44,401 nt of DNA from Actinomycetes bacterium (GTDB lineage: Bacteria > Actinomycetota > Actinomycetes > S36-B12 > CAIYMF01): contig JAJXTD010000003.1 of the NCBI GenBank assembly GCA_021784035.1, forward strand, positions 1 through 44,401. The letters are read 5' to 3'. Positions 27,804-36,992 of the stretch are shown one piece after another. The position numbers and the translations under genes are program-made. The notes under the pieces were generated by a model. It did no database searches. It was not told where the DNA came from and saw only the letters and a program-made list of their open reading frames with translations. Numbering within the stretch: position 1 is the first letter of the stretch; each line of letters opens with the position of its first letter.

Positions 27804-29222
27804 TCAACGGGCGGTGACGAGCGAGTCGTCGTGGGTGGTGCCGTCGTCGTGCGCGGTGCGGGCGTGGACGGCGGTGGAGGTGCGCGCCGCCTGGCTGATG
27901 CAGCCGGCGAGCCCGACGCCGCGGTAGGCGGCACCGGTCACGTGGATGCCGGGGACGGCGGCGAGCGCGGCGTCGATCGCGGCGAGCCGGTCGGCGTGGC
28001 CGACGGTGTACTGCGGCATCGCGGCGGGCCAGCGCTGGACGTGGACCTCGCTGGGTCGCGCGGTGACGCCGACGGACTCGACGAGCTCGTCGTGGATCGC
28101 CGCCACGAGCTCGGCGTCGGACATCGAGGTCCACCGGGTGTCGCCGTCGCGGCCGACCATCGCGCGGATGACCACGCGGGTGTCGTGCGCGAGGTGCCCC
28201 CACTTGCTGGTGAGCCACGAGCAGCCGACCAGGAGGCGCCCGTCGACGGGCGGCACGAGGAACCCGGTGCGGTCCAGCGGGTGCTCCACCTGGTCGCGGC
28301 GGTAGGACAGCATCACGGTGGCGACGTCGACGTACTCGATGGACGCGAGCTCGGTCGCGGCGTCGGGCGCCACGTCGGCCAGCAGCTCCGCCGCCGTGTA
28401 CGCCGGCGTCGTGACGACGACGTCGTCGGCGACGACGACCGTGGAGCCGGCCAGCGTGACGTCGTAGCGGCCGTCGGCCCTCGCCCGGATCGACGCGACC
28501 GCGGCGTCGGTGCGCAGGTCGGCGTCGGCGCAGGCGGCGACGAGGGCATCGAGCAGCCGGCCCATGCCGCCCGGCATGCTGACCAGAGCCGGCCCGGACG
28601 CCGGCTTCTTCTCACGCCGGCGCATCGTGAGGTAGACGCTGCGCGCGCCCTCGAGCAGCGACATCACCTCCGGCACGGCGCTGCGGGCGGAGAGCCGGTC
28701 GGCGCGACCGGCGTGCACGCCGCCGAGCATGGGGTCCACGAGGCGGTCGAACACCTGGTCGCCGAGGCGGTGACGCAGCAGGTCGGCGATGGTGGGGTCG
28801 GCCGGGAGCTCGCGGCGGGGGAGCAGGAGGTCGGCACCGGCACGCAGCAGGCCGAGCGGCGTCACGAGCCCGGACGTCAGCAGCGGGAGCAGCCGCTCGG
28901 GCACGCCGAACAGCGAGGCCGGCGGCAGCGGGCGGAGGGCACCGCGCGTCCAGACGTAGGCGCCCGACGGCGCGGGTCCCTCGACCTGGTCGGCCAGGCC
29001 GAGCTCATCGAGCAGCGTGCGCACGGCGGGCATCCGCACGAGCAGCGAGTCGGGGCCGGTGTCCACGGGGAGACCGGCGACGGTCGCGGTGGCGACCTTG
29101 CCGCCGAACCGCGGGCCGGCCTCGAGGACGGTGACGGCGGGGCCGTCCGGCTGCTGGAGCAGCCGGTACGCCGTGGCGAGACCGCTGACGCCTCCGCCGA
29201 CCACGACGACGTGGCTGCGCAT
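27804..29222 (-). CDS. hemG: Protoporphyrinogen/coproporphyrinogen oxidase (HemY/HemG family)
   Basis: MRSHVVVVGGGVSGLATAYRLLQQPDGPAVTVLEAGPRFGGKVATATVAGLPVDTGPDSLLVRMPAV...QYTVGHADRLAAIDAAL...GAAYRGVGLAGCI. Confidence 0.9.
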   Translation of the reverse strand: MRSHVVVVGGGVSGLATAYRLLQQPDGPAVTVLEAGPRFGGKVATATVAGLPVDTGPDSLLVRMPAVRTLLDELGLADQVEGPAPSGAYVWTRGALRPLPPASLFGVPERLLPLLTSGLVTPLGLLRAGADLLLPRRELPADPTIADLLRHRLGDQVFDRLVDPMLGGVHAGRADRLSARSAVPEVMSLLEGARSVYLTMRRREKKPASGPALVSMPGGMGRLLDALVAACADADLRTDAAVASIRARADGRYDVTLAGSTVVVADDVVVTTPAYTAAELLADVAPDAATELASIEYVDVATVMLSYRRDQVEHPLDRTGFLVPPVDGRLLVGCSWLTSKWGHLAHDTRVVIRAMVGRDGDTRWTSMSDAELVAAIHDELVESVGVTARPSEVHVQRWPAAMPQYTVGHADRLAAIDAALAAVPGIHVTGAAYRGVGLAGCISQAARTSTAVHARTAHDDGTTHDDSLVTAR

Positions 29223-29346
29223 GCGGGCCACCCCTCCCACGGCCTCGCGGGTGGCGGGTCCGGCTGCGTCGCCGGTGTGTCGTCAGCCGCGTCCTGGCCT
29301 CAGGCACAGCCTGTTCCCACGGGCGGTGCAAAGGCAGTCCGATCGT

Positions 29347-29364
29347 GCGTGAAACAGGCCACAA
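29347..29364 (-). promoter_or_regulatory. Candidate Rex redox-repressor site upstream of the heme cluster
   Basis: Minus strand TTGTGGCCTGTTTCACGC vs Rex consensus TTGTGAnnnnnnTCACAA (9 of 12 conserved positions), 125 nt upstream of hemG. Confidence 0.35.
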
Positions 29365-29498
29365 CGGGTCGTTCGGGGGGTGAACTGCACCACATGTCGA
29401 GCGGGGCTGGGCCGCAGGTCAGGCCGGGGAGCGGGGTTGCCGCGGAGCGCGGCGGCCGGCGCCGTGGCCCCGCCGGCGGTGACGCCGCCGGGCGGGCG

Positions 29499-30350
29499 TC
29501 ACTCGTAGGCGTGCTCCGGGCCGGGGTACGCGCCGGAGACGACGTCGCCCGCCCAGGCCCTCGACGCCTCGAGCAGGACGCCGTGCAGGTCGGCGTACTT
29601 CTTGACGAACTTGGCGGTCCGGCCCGGGGTGAGCCCGGCCATGTCCTGCCACACGATGACCTGGGCGTCGGTGGCCGCGCCCGCGCCGATGCCGATCGTC
29701 GGGATGGCGAGCGCCTCGGTCACCTGCGCGGCGAGGTCGGCCGGCACCACCTCGAGGACGACGGAGAACGCCCCGGCCGACTGCAGGGCCTTGGCGTCCT
29801 GGAGCAGGCGGGCGCCGTCCTCGCCCCGGCCCTGCACCCGGTAGCCGCCGAACGCGTGCACCGACTGCGGGGTGAGCCCGAGGTGCCCCATGACGGGGAC
29901 GCCCGCCGAGGCGAGCAGCTCGACCTGCGGCAGGACGCGGGCGCCGCCCTCGAGCTTGACCGCGTGGGCGCCGGCCTCCTTCATGAACCGCGCCGCCGTC
30001 TCGAGCGCCTGCGCGGGCGAGGCCTGGTAGGAGCCGAAGGGCAGGTCGGCGACGACCATGGCGCGCTGCGCGCCGCGGACCACGCCGCGCACGAGCGGGA
30101 GCAGCTCGTCCACGGTCACCGGGATGGTGGAGTCGTGGCCGTAGACGACCATGGCGGCCGAGTCGCCGACGAGCAGCACGGGGATGCCGGCCTCGTCGAA
30201 GACGCGGGCCGTCAGGGCGTCGTACGCCGTGATCATGGGCCACTTCTCGCCGCGGACCTTGGCCTCGGCGAGGTCGCGGACGGTGACGCGCCGCCCCGTG
30301 GGGGAGCCGCCGTAGAGGGGCTCGGGCGCGTGCGAGGACGTGCTGGACAT
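29499..30350 (-). CDS. panB: 3-methyl-2-oxobutanoate hydroxymethyltransferase
   Basis: [63 protein letters not shown]...[23 protein letters not shown]. Confidence 0.95.
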   Translation of the reverse strand: MSSTSSHAPEPLYGGSPTGRRVTVRDLAEAKVRGEKWPMITAYDALTARVFDEAGIPVLLVGDSAAMVVYGHDSTIPVTVDELLPLVRGVVRGAQRAMVVADLPFGSYQASPAQALETAARFMKEAGAHAVKLEGGARVLPQVELLASAGVPVMGHLGLTPQSVHAFGGYRVQGRGEDGARLLQDAKALQSAGAFSVVLEVVPADLAAQVTEALAIPTIGIGAGAATDAQVIVWQDMAGLTPGRTAKFVKKYADLHGVLLEASRAWAGDVVSGAYPGPEHAYE

Positions 30351-30410
30351 GGGACCTCCACCGACTCGAGTCCCCAGGCGGGGTACCCGTTCGGGACCCA
30401 TGGTCGCATG

Positions 30411-30467
30411 CCGGACCCCCGCGGACCAGCACCGGAGCCCGGGCGGTCCGCCGGGGTCCGGTGCTGG
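30411..30467. other. Overlapping, mutually exclusive inverted repeats (panB leader / panB-MFS intergenic)
   Basis: Helix A: CCGGACCCCCGCGGACC (30411-30427) with GGTCCGCCGGGGTCCGG (30445-30461), 16/17; Helix B: CCAGCACCGGA (30426-30436) with TCCGGTGCTGG (30457-30467), 11/11. Confidence 0.6.
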
Positions 30468-30493
30468 CGTCTCGGCCCGGACCCCCGGCGTAT

Positions 30494-30516
30494 CGAAACA
30501 GTACGGTTGCGTTTCG
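30494..30516. promoter_or_regulatory. Candidate TetR operator
   Basis: Inverted repeat CGAAAC-agtacggttgc-GTTTCG with nested AACAGTACGGTT; upstream of an MFS gene followed directly by a TetR gene. Confidence 0.6.
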
Positions 30517-30532
30517 TATTAGCCTCACCTAA
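30514..30532. promoter_or_regulatory. DtxR/IdeR-type iron box
   Basis: Minus strand TTAGGTGAGGCTAATACGA vs TTAGGTTAGGCTAACCTAA, 14 of 19 positions by eye, with both core half sites TTAGGT / GGCTAA. Confidence 0.7.
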
Positions 30533-30572
30533 GGTCATCCCGTCCACGGCGTCGAGGCGGGAAGGCCCTCCC

Positions 30573-32402
30573 ATGGCAGAGCAGAAGCACGCGGTCGAGC
30601 AGCCCACGGCCGGTTGGCAGACCTCGGGAGCGGGCCACCCGCGGCGGTGGGCGATCCTCGCCGTGCTCGTCACGAGCCTGCTCGTGGTGGTGCTCGACAA
30701 CACGATCCTCAACATCGCGCTGCCGACCATCCAGCGGGACCTCGGCGCCGACCAGAGCCAGCTGCTCTGGGCCGTCGACGCCTACATCCTCGTGTTCGCC
30801 GCCCTGCTGTTCACCTGGGGCGTCCTCGGCGACAAGTACGGCCGCAAGCGGATCCTCATCATCGGCCTCACGGTGTTCGCGATCGCCTCGGCCGCCTGCG
30901 CGTTCGCGACGACGCCCACGATGCTCATCGTCTTCCGCGGTCTCATGGGCATCGGTGGCGCCGCGGTGCTCCCGGTGACCCTGGCCGTCATCACGGTGGT
31001 CTTCCCGCCGCACGAGCGCGGCAGGGCGATCGGGGCCTGGGCCGGGGCGGTCGGCGGCGCCGTGGCGCTCGGCCCGGTGCTCGGCGGCCTGCTGCTGGAG
31101 AACCCGCAGTGGACGAGCTGGCTCACCGGCAACGACTGGGGCGGCGTGTTCCTCATCAACGTGCCGATCGTGATCATCGGTCTCGTCGGCATCTTCCTGG
31201 TCGTGCCCGAGACGAGGAACCCGCACCCGCAGGCGCTCGACATCCCCGGTCTGCTCATCTCGTTCACCGGTCTGGTGCTGTTCGTCTACGGCATCATCCA
31301 CGCCTCGCAGACGCTCACGTTCCTCACGCCGGCCGTCCTCGTCCCGATGATCCTCGGCGCGCTGGTGCTCACGGGCTTCGTCATCACCGAGGCCCGCAGC
31401 GACCACCGCAGCTTCGACGTGACGCTGTTCAAGAACCGCGGCTACGCCGTCAGCCTGAGCGCCGTGACCCTGGCGTTCTTCGCGATGAACGGCATCACGT
31501 TCACGCTGCCGTTCTTCCTGCAGACGCTGCGCGGCTACTCGACGCTGCAGGCCGGTCTCTGCTTCCTGCCCTTCGCCATCGGGCAGATCATCGCGGCACC
31601 GCGCAGCGCCGGGATGGTGAACAGGTTCGGCTACAAGCGGGTGATGACCGCCGGGCTCTCCTTCGTGGGCGCGTCGCTGCTGATCCTGTCGTTCTCCCTG
31701 CACCTCGACACGCCGCTGTGGGTCATCCTCGCCGTGTTCTTCGTGTTCGGCTTCGGCATGGGCAACGTCATGGCGCCGGCCTCGACCGTGATGCAGAACG
31801 CGCTGCCGCTGGCTCGGGCGGGCGCCGGCTCGGCGGTGCAGAACACCGTCCGTCAGGTGGGCGGAGCCCTCGGTGTCGCCGTGATCGGGACCGTGCTCGC
31901 GACGCAGTACGCGAAGAGCCTGCAGCCGGCGCTCGACTCCCTGCCCGCGCAGTTCCCGTCGGCGGCCAAGGACGCGATGTCGAACTCGGTCATCTCCACG
32001 GTGACCGTGCTGCAGGAGGCCGCCGCCCAGGGCCTGCCCGCGACGGTCGTGGCCGCGACCAGGGCCACGGCGTTCGACGCCTTCCTCAGCGCGTCGCACG
32101 TCACGACGCTGATCTCCACGGGCATCGTCGTCGTGGCGGCCCTCGTGGTGTGGTTCCTGCTCCCGCCGATCACCCCGCCGCAGAAGGGTGCGCACGCGCC
32201 GGGCGGACGTCCGGCCAACCACGGCGACGACCTCGAGCTCCAGCACGTGGGCGAGGCCAGGACCCGGGACGAGGCGGACGCCGAGGCGACCGAGCTCGAG
32301 GAGTCCTACGCCGCGGAGCTGGCGGAGGAGTTCGGTGTGGCGGTCGCGGAGCCGCGCCCGGTGGTCGCGAGCGACGCGCCCGCGGAGGTCGACCGCGCAT
32401 GA
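30573..32402 (+). CDS. DHA2-type 14-TM MFS drug/siderophore exporter
   Basis: RWAILAVLVTSLLVVVLDNTILNIALPTIQRDLGADQSQLLWAVDAYILVFAALLFTWGVLGDKYGRKRILIIGL; acidic C-terminal cytoplasmic tail. Confidence 0.92.
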   Translation: MAEQKHAVEQPTAGWQTSGAGHPRRWAILAVLVTSLLVVVLDNTILNIALPTIQRDLGADQSQLLWAVDAYILVFAALLFTWGVLGDKYGRKRILIIGLTVFAIASAACAFATTPTMLIVFRGLMGIGGAAVLPVTLAVITVVFPPHERGRAIGAWAGAVGGAVALGPVLGGLLLENPQWTSWLTGNDWGGVFLINVPIVIIGLVGIFLVVPETRNPHPQALDIPGLLISFTGLVLFVYGIIHASQTLTFLTPAVLVPMILGALVLTGFVITEARSDHRSFDVTLFKNRGYAVSLSAVTLAFFAMNGITFTLPFFLQTLRGYSTLQAGLCFLPFAIGQIIAAPRSAGMVNRFGYKRVMTAGLSFVGASLLILSFSLHLDTPLWVILAVFFVFGFGMGNVMAPASTVMQNALPLARAGAGSAVQNTVRQVGGALGVAVIGTVLATQYAKSLQPALDSLPAQFPSAAKDAMSNSVISTVTVLQEAAAQGLPATVVAATRATAFDAFLSASHVTTLISTGIVVVAALVVWFLLPPITPPQKGAHAPGGRPANHGDDLELQHVGEARTRDEADAEATELEESYAAELAEEFGVAVAEPRPVVASDAPAEVDRA

Positions 32403-33061
32403 CGCCCGCGCGCATCCGCCGGCTGATCCACGGGGACGCGACGGGGCACGACGCCGGTGCCCGGCGCGGACCCGGTCGACCCCGCAGCGCGGAGGCCGAC
32501 GCCGCGATCCTCGACGCCGCGCTCGCGCTGCTCGCCGAGGTCGGGCCGACCGCGCTGTCGGTGGAGGAGGTGGCGTCCCGCGCGGGCGTCGGCAAGACGA
32601 CGATCTACCGCCGGTTCCCGACCAAGGACGACCTCGTCGTCGCGTCGCTGGCCTCGCTCAACGAGTCGCTGCCGACCGAGGTCGGCGAGGGCGCGACGCG
32701 CGACGTGCTCGTCGGCATGGTCACCGGCTGGTGGGCGCAGCAGCTCGAGGGCGGCACCAGCGGCCAGCTGTTCCACCGCGTGCTGGCGCACGCGAAGCGG
32801 AACCCCGAGATGTTCTGCTCGTTCTACGACCATGTGATCGAGCCGCGTCGCGGCCTCTACCGCCGGGTGATCGCCCGTGGGGTCGAGCGGGGCGAGCTCC
32901 GCCGGGACACCGACGTCGAGCTCATGACCACGCTCATCATCTCGTCGTCGGTCTACACGCTCCAGATGCGCGCCAGCGGTCGTGACGCGTCGCCCGGCGC
33001 CGGACCGGCCGAGTTCGTCGACGCGATCCTGCGCGGCTTCCTGGCGGCCGCGCCGGAGTAG
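32399..33061 (+). CDS. TetR-family transcriptional regulator
   Basis: EADAAILDAALALLAEVGPTALSVEEVASRAGVGKTTIYRRFPTKDDLVVASL; ATG overlaps MFS stop (ATGA). Confidence 0.93.
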   Translation: MTPARIRRLIHGDATGHDAGARRGPGRPRSAEADAAILDAALALLAEVGPTALSVEEVASRAGVGKTTIYRRFPTKDDLVVASLASLNESLPTEVGEGATRDVLVGMVTGWWAQQLEGGTSGQLFHRVLAHAKRNPEMFCSFYDHVIEPRRGLYRRVIARGVERGELRRDTDVELMTTLIISSSVYTLQMRASGRDASPGAGPAEFVDAILRGFLAAAPE

Positions 33062-33082
33062 TGCAGCCGCTGTCCGGGTCCT

Positions 33083-34807
33083 TCAACCGGCGGTCTCGCG
33101 CCAGCGGCTCGTCACGGGCAGGCGCCGGTCGCGACCGAAGCCCTTCACCGAGATCTTCGTGCCCGGCGGGTACTGGCGACGCTTGTACTCGGCCACGTCC
33201 GTGAGGCGCAGGACGCGCTCGACCAGTGCCCGGTCGAAACCGGCCGCCACGAGCTCCGCGGCTCCGCGGTCGTGCTCGACGTAGTCGTCGAGCAGGTCGT
33301 CGAGGAGCGTGTAGTCGGGCAGCGAGTCGGTGTCCAGCTGCCCGGGACGCAGCTCCGCGGAGGGCGGCTTCTCGATGCTGCTCGCCGGGATCGGTGGCGT
33401 CTCGCCACGAAGCACGGCCTCGTCGTTGCGCCAGCGCGCGAGCCGCCACACGTCGGTCTTGAGCACGTCCTTGATCGGGGCGAAGCCGCCCACGGCGTCG
33501 CCGTAGATCGTGGAGTAGCCCACCGCGAGCTCGCTCTTGTTGCCGGTGGCGAGGACGAGATGCCCCTCGGCGTTCGAGATGCCCATGACGGTCACCCCGC
33601 GGATGCGGGCCTGCAGGTTCTCCTCCGCGAGGCCGGAGAGCGACAGCTGCGACTGGAAGGCGTCGAACACCGGACCGATCGGCACCGTGCGCAGGTGGAG
33701 ACCGGTGCGCTCGGCCATGTCGGCGGCGTCGTGCTTCGAGTGCTCCGACGAGTAGGCGCTGGGCAGCGACACACCGTAGACGTTCGCGGCCCCGAGCGCG
33801 TCGACGGCGATCGCCGCGACGACGGCCGAGTCGATGCCGCCGGACATGGCGACGAGCACCGACCGGAAGGCGTTCTTCGCCACGTAGTCGCGCAGCCCGG
33901 TCACGAGCGCGCCCCACACCTCGGCGTCGTCGTCCAGCCGCTCGGCCACCGACGGCGGCAGGGCGTCGTACGCCGGCACGGGGAAGCCGATCGCCGCGAC
34001 CGACCGGCTCGTCGCGGGGTCGGCCATGGGGAGGTCGAGGTCGGTCACGAGCAGCGCCTCGACGAACTGCGGCGCGCGCGACACGAGGCCGCCGCGCGCG
34101 TCGACCACGAGCGAGTCGCCGTCGAACACGAGCTCGTCCTGACCGCCGACGAGGTTGACGTAGGCGAGCGCGCAGCCGGCCTCGCGGGCGCGGCGGGCGC
34201 ACAGCTCGAGGCGCACGTCGTCCTTGTTGCGCTCGTACGGCGACCCGTTGATGACGACGAGGAGCCCGGCGCCGGCGTCCCGGACCTCGGACACCGGGCC
34301 GCCCTCCTGCCAGAGGTCCTCGCAGACCGCCAGCGCGACGTCGACGCCGTCGACGCGCACGACGGTCGTGCCGGAGCCGGGGACGAAGTAGCGGTACTCG
34401 TCGAAGACGCCGTAGTTGGGCAGGTGGTGCTTGGCGTAGCGGGCCACGACGCGGCCGCCGGTGATGACCGCTGCGGCGTTCTGCGGGGCGCCGCGCGGGG
34501 TGCCGAGCCCCGTGCCACCGCCGGCGACGCGGTCGAGGTAGCCCACGACGACGACGAGCGCGCCGAGCCCCTCGTCCTGCAGCCGGGCGGCGAGGTCGTC
34601 GAGCGCGCGCCGGCTCGCGTCCTGGAACGACGGGCGCAGCGCGAGGTCCTCGACCGGATAGCCGGTGACGACCATCTCGGGGAAGGCGACGAGCCGGGCG
34701 CCGGCCGTGTGCGCCTCGTGGGCCCGGGCCAGGACGAGGTCGACGTTGCCGGCGAGGTCGCCGACCGTGGGGTTGACCTGGGCGAGGGCCAGACGCAGCT
34801 GCGGCAC
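33083..34807 (-). CDS. nadE: Glutamine-dependent NAD+ synthetase
   Basis: N-terminal nitrilase-like domain (LVAFPEMVVTGYPVEDLAL...KHHLPNYGVFDEYRYFVPG) and C-terminal SGGIDSAVVAAIAVDALG. Confidence 0.95.
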   Translation of the reverse strand: MPQLRLALAQVNPTVGDLAGNVDLVLARAHEAHTAGARLVAFPEMVVTGYPVEDLALRPSFQDASRRALDDLAARLQDEGLGALVVVVGYLDRVAGGGTGLGTPRGAPQNAAAVITGGRVVARYAKHHLPNYGVFDEYRYFVPGSGTTVVRVDGVDVALAVCEDLWQEGGPVSEVRDAGAGLLVVINGSPYERNKDDVRLELCARRAREAGCALAYVNLVGGQDELVFDGDSLVVDARGGLVSRAPQFVEALLVTDLDLPMADPATSRSVAAIGFPVPAYDALPPSVAERLDDDAEVWGALVTGLRDYVAKNAFRSVLVAMSGGIDSAVVAAIAVDALGAANVYGVSLPSAYSSEHSKHDAADMAERTGLHLRTVPIGPVFDAFQSQLSLSGLAEENLQARIRGVTVMGISNAEGHLVLATGNKSELAVGYSTIYGDAVGGFAPIKDVLKTDVWRLARWRNDEAVLRGETPPIPASSIEKPPSAELRPGQLDTDSLPDYTLLDDLLDDYVEHDRGAAELVAAGFDRALVERVLRLTDVAEYKRRQYPPGTKISVKGFGRDRRLPVTSRWRETAG

Positions 34808-34902
34808 GGCGCCCAGCCTAGGGCGCGCGCCGGGCCGGGCCGGCGGGGACCGGACGGGCGAGCCGACGCACGGGCGTGACCCGGCCAGGGCAAGATGTGC
34901 GC

Positions 34903-36240
34903 ATGGACAAGCAGACGGAGTTCGTGCTGCGCACGATCGAGGAACGCGACATCCGCTTCGTGCGGCTGTGGTTCACCGACGTGCTCGGCATGCTCAAGTC
35001 GGTCGCCATCGCCCCCGCGGAGCTCGAGGGGGCGTTCGCCGAGGGCATCGGCTTCGACGGGTCGGCGATCGAGGGGTTCGCCCGCGTGTCCGAGTCCGAC
35101 ATGCTCGCCAAGCCCGACCCCAGCACGTTCCAGGTGCTGCCCTGGCGCGGCGAGACCCCGGGCACCGGGCGCATGTTCTGCGACATCCTCATGCCCGACG
35201 GCAGCCCGTCCTACGCCGACCCGCGCCACGTGCTGAAGCGCGCGCTCGCGAAGGCGGCGGACCTCGGGTTCAGCTTCTACACCCACCCGGAGATCGAGTT
35301 CTTCCTGCTGGAGCAGGGGACCCCGCGCGGCGACGTCCCCACGCCGATCGACGAGGTCGGCTACTTCGACCACAGCCCGCACGCGCAGGGCTACGACTTC
35401 CGCCGCCAGGCGATCACGATGCTCGAGGCGATGGGCATCTCGGTGGAGTTCAGTCACCACGAGGGGGCCCCCGGCCAGCAGGAGATCGACCTGCGCTACG
35501 CCGACGCGCTCACCACCGCGGACAACATCATGACGTTCCGCCTCGTGGTGAAGGAGGTCGCGCTCGAGCAGGGCGTCTACGCCACCTTCATGCCCAAGCC
35601 GTTCCGCGACCACCCTGGGTCCGGCATGCACACGCACCTGTCGCTGTTCGAGGGCGACCGCAACGCGTTCTACGAGCCCGGTGCGGAGTACCAGCTCTCG
35701 AAGGTCGGCCGCGCGTTCATCGCGGGGCTGCTGCGCCACTCGCCGGAGATCACCGCGGTCACGAACCAGTGGGTGAACAGCTACAAGCGGCTCGGCGGCG
35801 GCGGCGAGGCACCGGCGTACGTCTGCTGGGGCCACAACAACCGGTCGGCCCTCGTGCGCGTGCCGATGTACAAGCCGTCGAAGGGCAACGCCACCCGCAT
35901 CGAGTTCCGCTCGATCGACACGGCGGCCAACCCCTACCTCGCGTTCGCCGTCATGCTCGCCGCCGGGCTCAAGGGCATCGAGAACGGCTACGAGCTCCCG
36001 CCCGGCGCGGAGGACGACGTCTGGTCGCTCACCGAGTCCGAGCGCCGCGCGCTGGGCATCGAGCCGCTGCCGAGCTCGCTCGGGCAGGCCGTCACGGTCA
36101 TGGAGCGCAGCGAGCTCGTCGCGGAGACCCTCGGCGAGCACGTCTTCGACTTCTTCCTGCGCAACAAGCGCCAGGAGTGGGCGGACTACCGCCGCGAGGT
36201 GACACCGTTCGAGCTCTCCCGCTACCTCCCGGTCCTGTAG
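34903..36240 (+). CDS. glnA: Glutamine synthetase, type I
   Basis: FTDVLGMLKSVAIAPAELEGAFAEGIGFDGSAIEGFARVSESDMLAKPDPSTFQVLPW...KPFRDHPGSGMHTHLSLFEG...NRSALVRVP. Confidence 0.95.
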   Translation: MDKQTEFVLRTIEERDIRFVRLWFTDVLGMLKSVAIAPAELEGAFAEGIGFDGSAIEGFARVSESDMLAKPDPSTFQVLPWRGETPGTGRMFCDILMPDGSPSYADPRHVLKRALAKAADLGFSFYTHPEIEFFLLEQGTPRGDVPTPIDEVGYFDHSPHAQGYDFRRQAITMLEAMGISVEFSHHEGAPGQQEIDLRYADALTTADNIMTFRLVVKEVALEQGVYATFMPKPFRDHPGSGMHTHLSLFEGDRNAFYEPGAEYQLSKVGRAFIAGLLRHSPEITAVTNQWVNSYKRLGGGGEAPAYVCWGHNNRSALVRVPMYKPSKGNATRIEFRSIDTAANPYLAFAVMLAAGLKGIENGYELPPGAEDDVWSLTESERRALGIEPLPSSLGQAVTVMERSELVAETLGEHVFDFFLRNKRQEWADYRREVTPFELSRYLPVL

Positions 36241-36247
36241 GACGCCG

Positions 36248-36991
36248 ATGACCACCGGGACCACGCCCGGCGCCCCCGTGCGCCTCCTCGCCGTGCAGAA
36301 CGACCCGACCGACCCGCCCGCCCTGCTCGGCCGGTGGTGGGCCGAGGTGGGGGTCGAGGTCGTCGTCGTCCGGGCCGACGCCGGCGAGCCCGTGCCCGCC
36401 ACCCTGCCCGGGGACGTCGACGGGCTGGTGGTGCTCGGCGGGGAGATGGCCGCGTGGGAGGACCACCGGGCCCCGTGGCTCCCGGCCCTGCGCGACCTCG
36501 TCGCCTCGGCGGTGGACGCGGGCGCGCCCGTCCTCGGCGTCTGCCTCGGCGGTCAGGTGATGACCCTCGCGTGCGGCGGCGTCGTCGACCGCGCACCGAT
36601 GTCCGAGGTGGGCGTCTACGAGCTCGACCTGACGGCTGCCGCGTCCGACGACCGGCTCTTCTCCCTCCTGCCCGACAAGGTGCCCGTCGCGCAGTACCAC
36701 GGCGACGCGATGCTCGTGGCCCCCGAGGGGGCGGTTCTGCTCGCCACCACGCCCGACTGCCCGATCCAGGCGTACCGCCTCGGCGACCGCGCGTGGGCCG
36801 TGCAGTTCCACCCCGAGGTCGACGCCGACATCCTCGGCACCTGGTTCGGGGACGACCCGGCGCCGGTCGAGAAGTGCGGCCGCACGACGACCGCCGTGCT
36901 CGACGAGATGGTCGAGCGGGCCGAGGAGATGCGCGACGCGTGGCGTCCCTTCGCGCACGCCTTCGCCGACGTCGTGCGCTCCGCACGCTGA
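36248..36991 (+). CDS. Type 1 glutamine amidotransferase
   Basis: VLGGEMAAWEDHRAPWLPALRDLV...APVLGVCLGGQVMTLA (nucleophile Cys), VQFHPEVDADILGTWF. Confidence 0.9.
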   Translation: MTTGTTPGAPVRLLAVQNDPTDPPALLGRWWAEVGVEVVVVRADAGEPVPATLPGDVDGLVVLGGEMAAWEDHRAPWLPALRDLVASAVDAGAPVLGVCLGGQVMTLACGGVVDRAPMSEVGVYELDLTAAASDDRLFSLLPDKVPVAQYHGDAMLVAPEGAVLLATTPDCPIQAYRLGDRAWAVQFHPEVDADILGTWFGDDPAPVEKCGRTTTAVLDEMVERAEEMRDAWRPFAHAFADVVRSAR

Positions 36992-36992
36992 C

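Noticed and set aside
30525-32246. 573-aa minus-strand ORF opposite the DHA2 MFS
   Set aside because: Acidic/His/Arg-rich antisense frame without any recognisable fold; mirror of the coding strand's codon structure.
27780-32402. 1540-aa plus-strand ORF
   Set aside because: Only the last part (from ATG 30573) is the real MFS gene; the rest is antisense read-through over hemG and panB caused by high GC and lack of stops.
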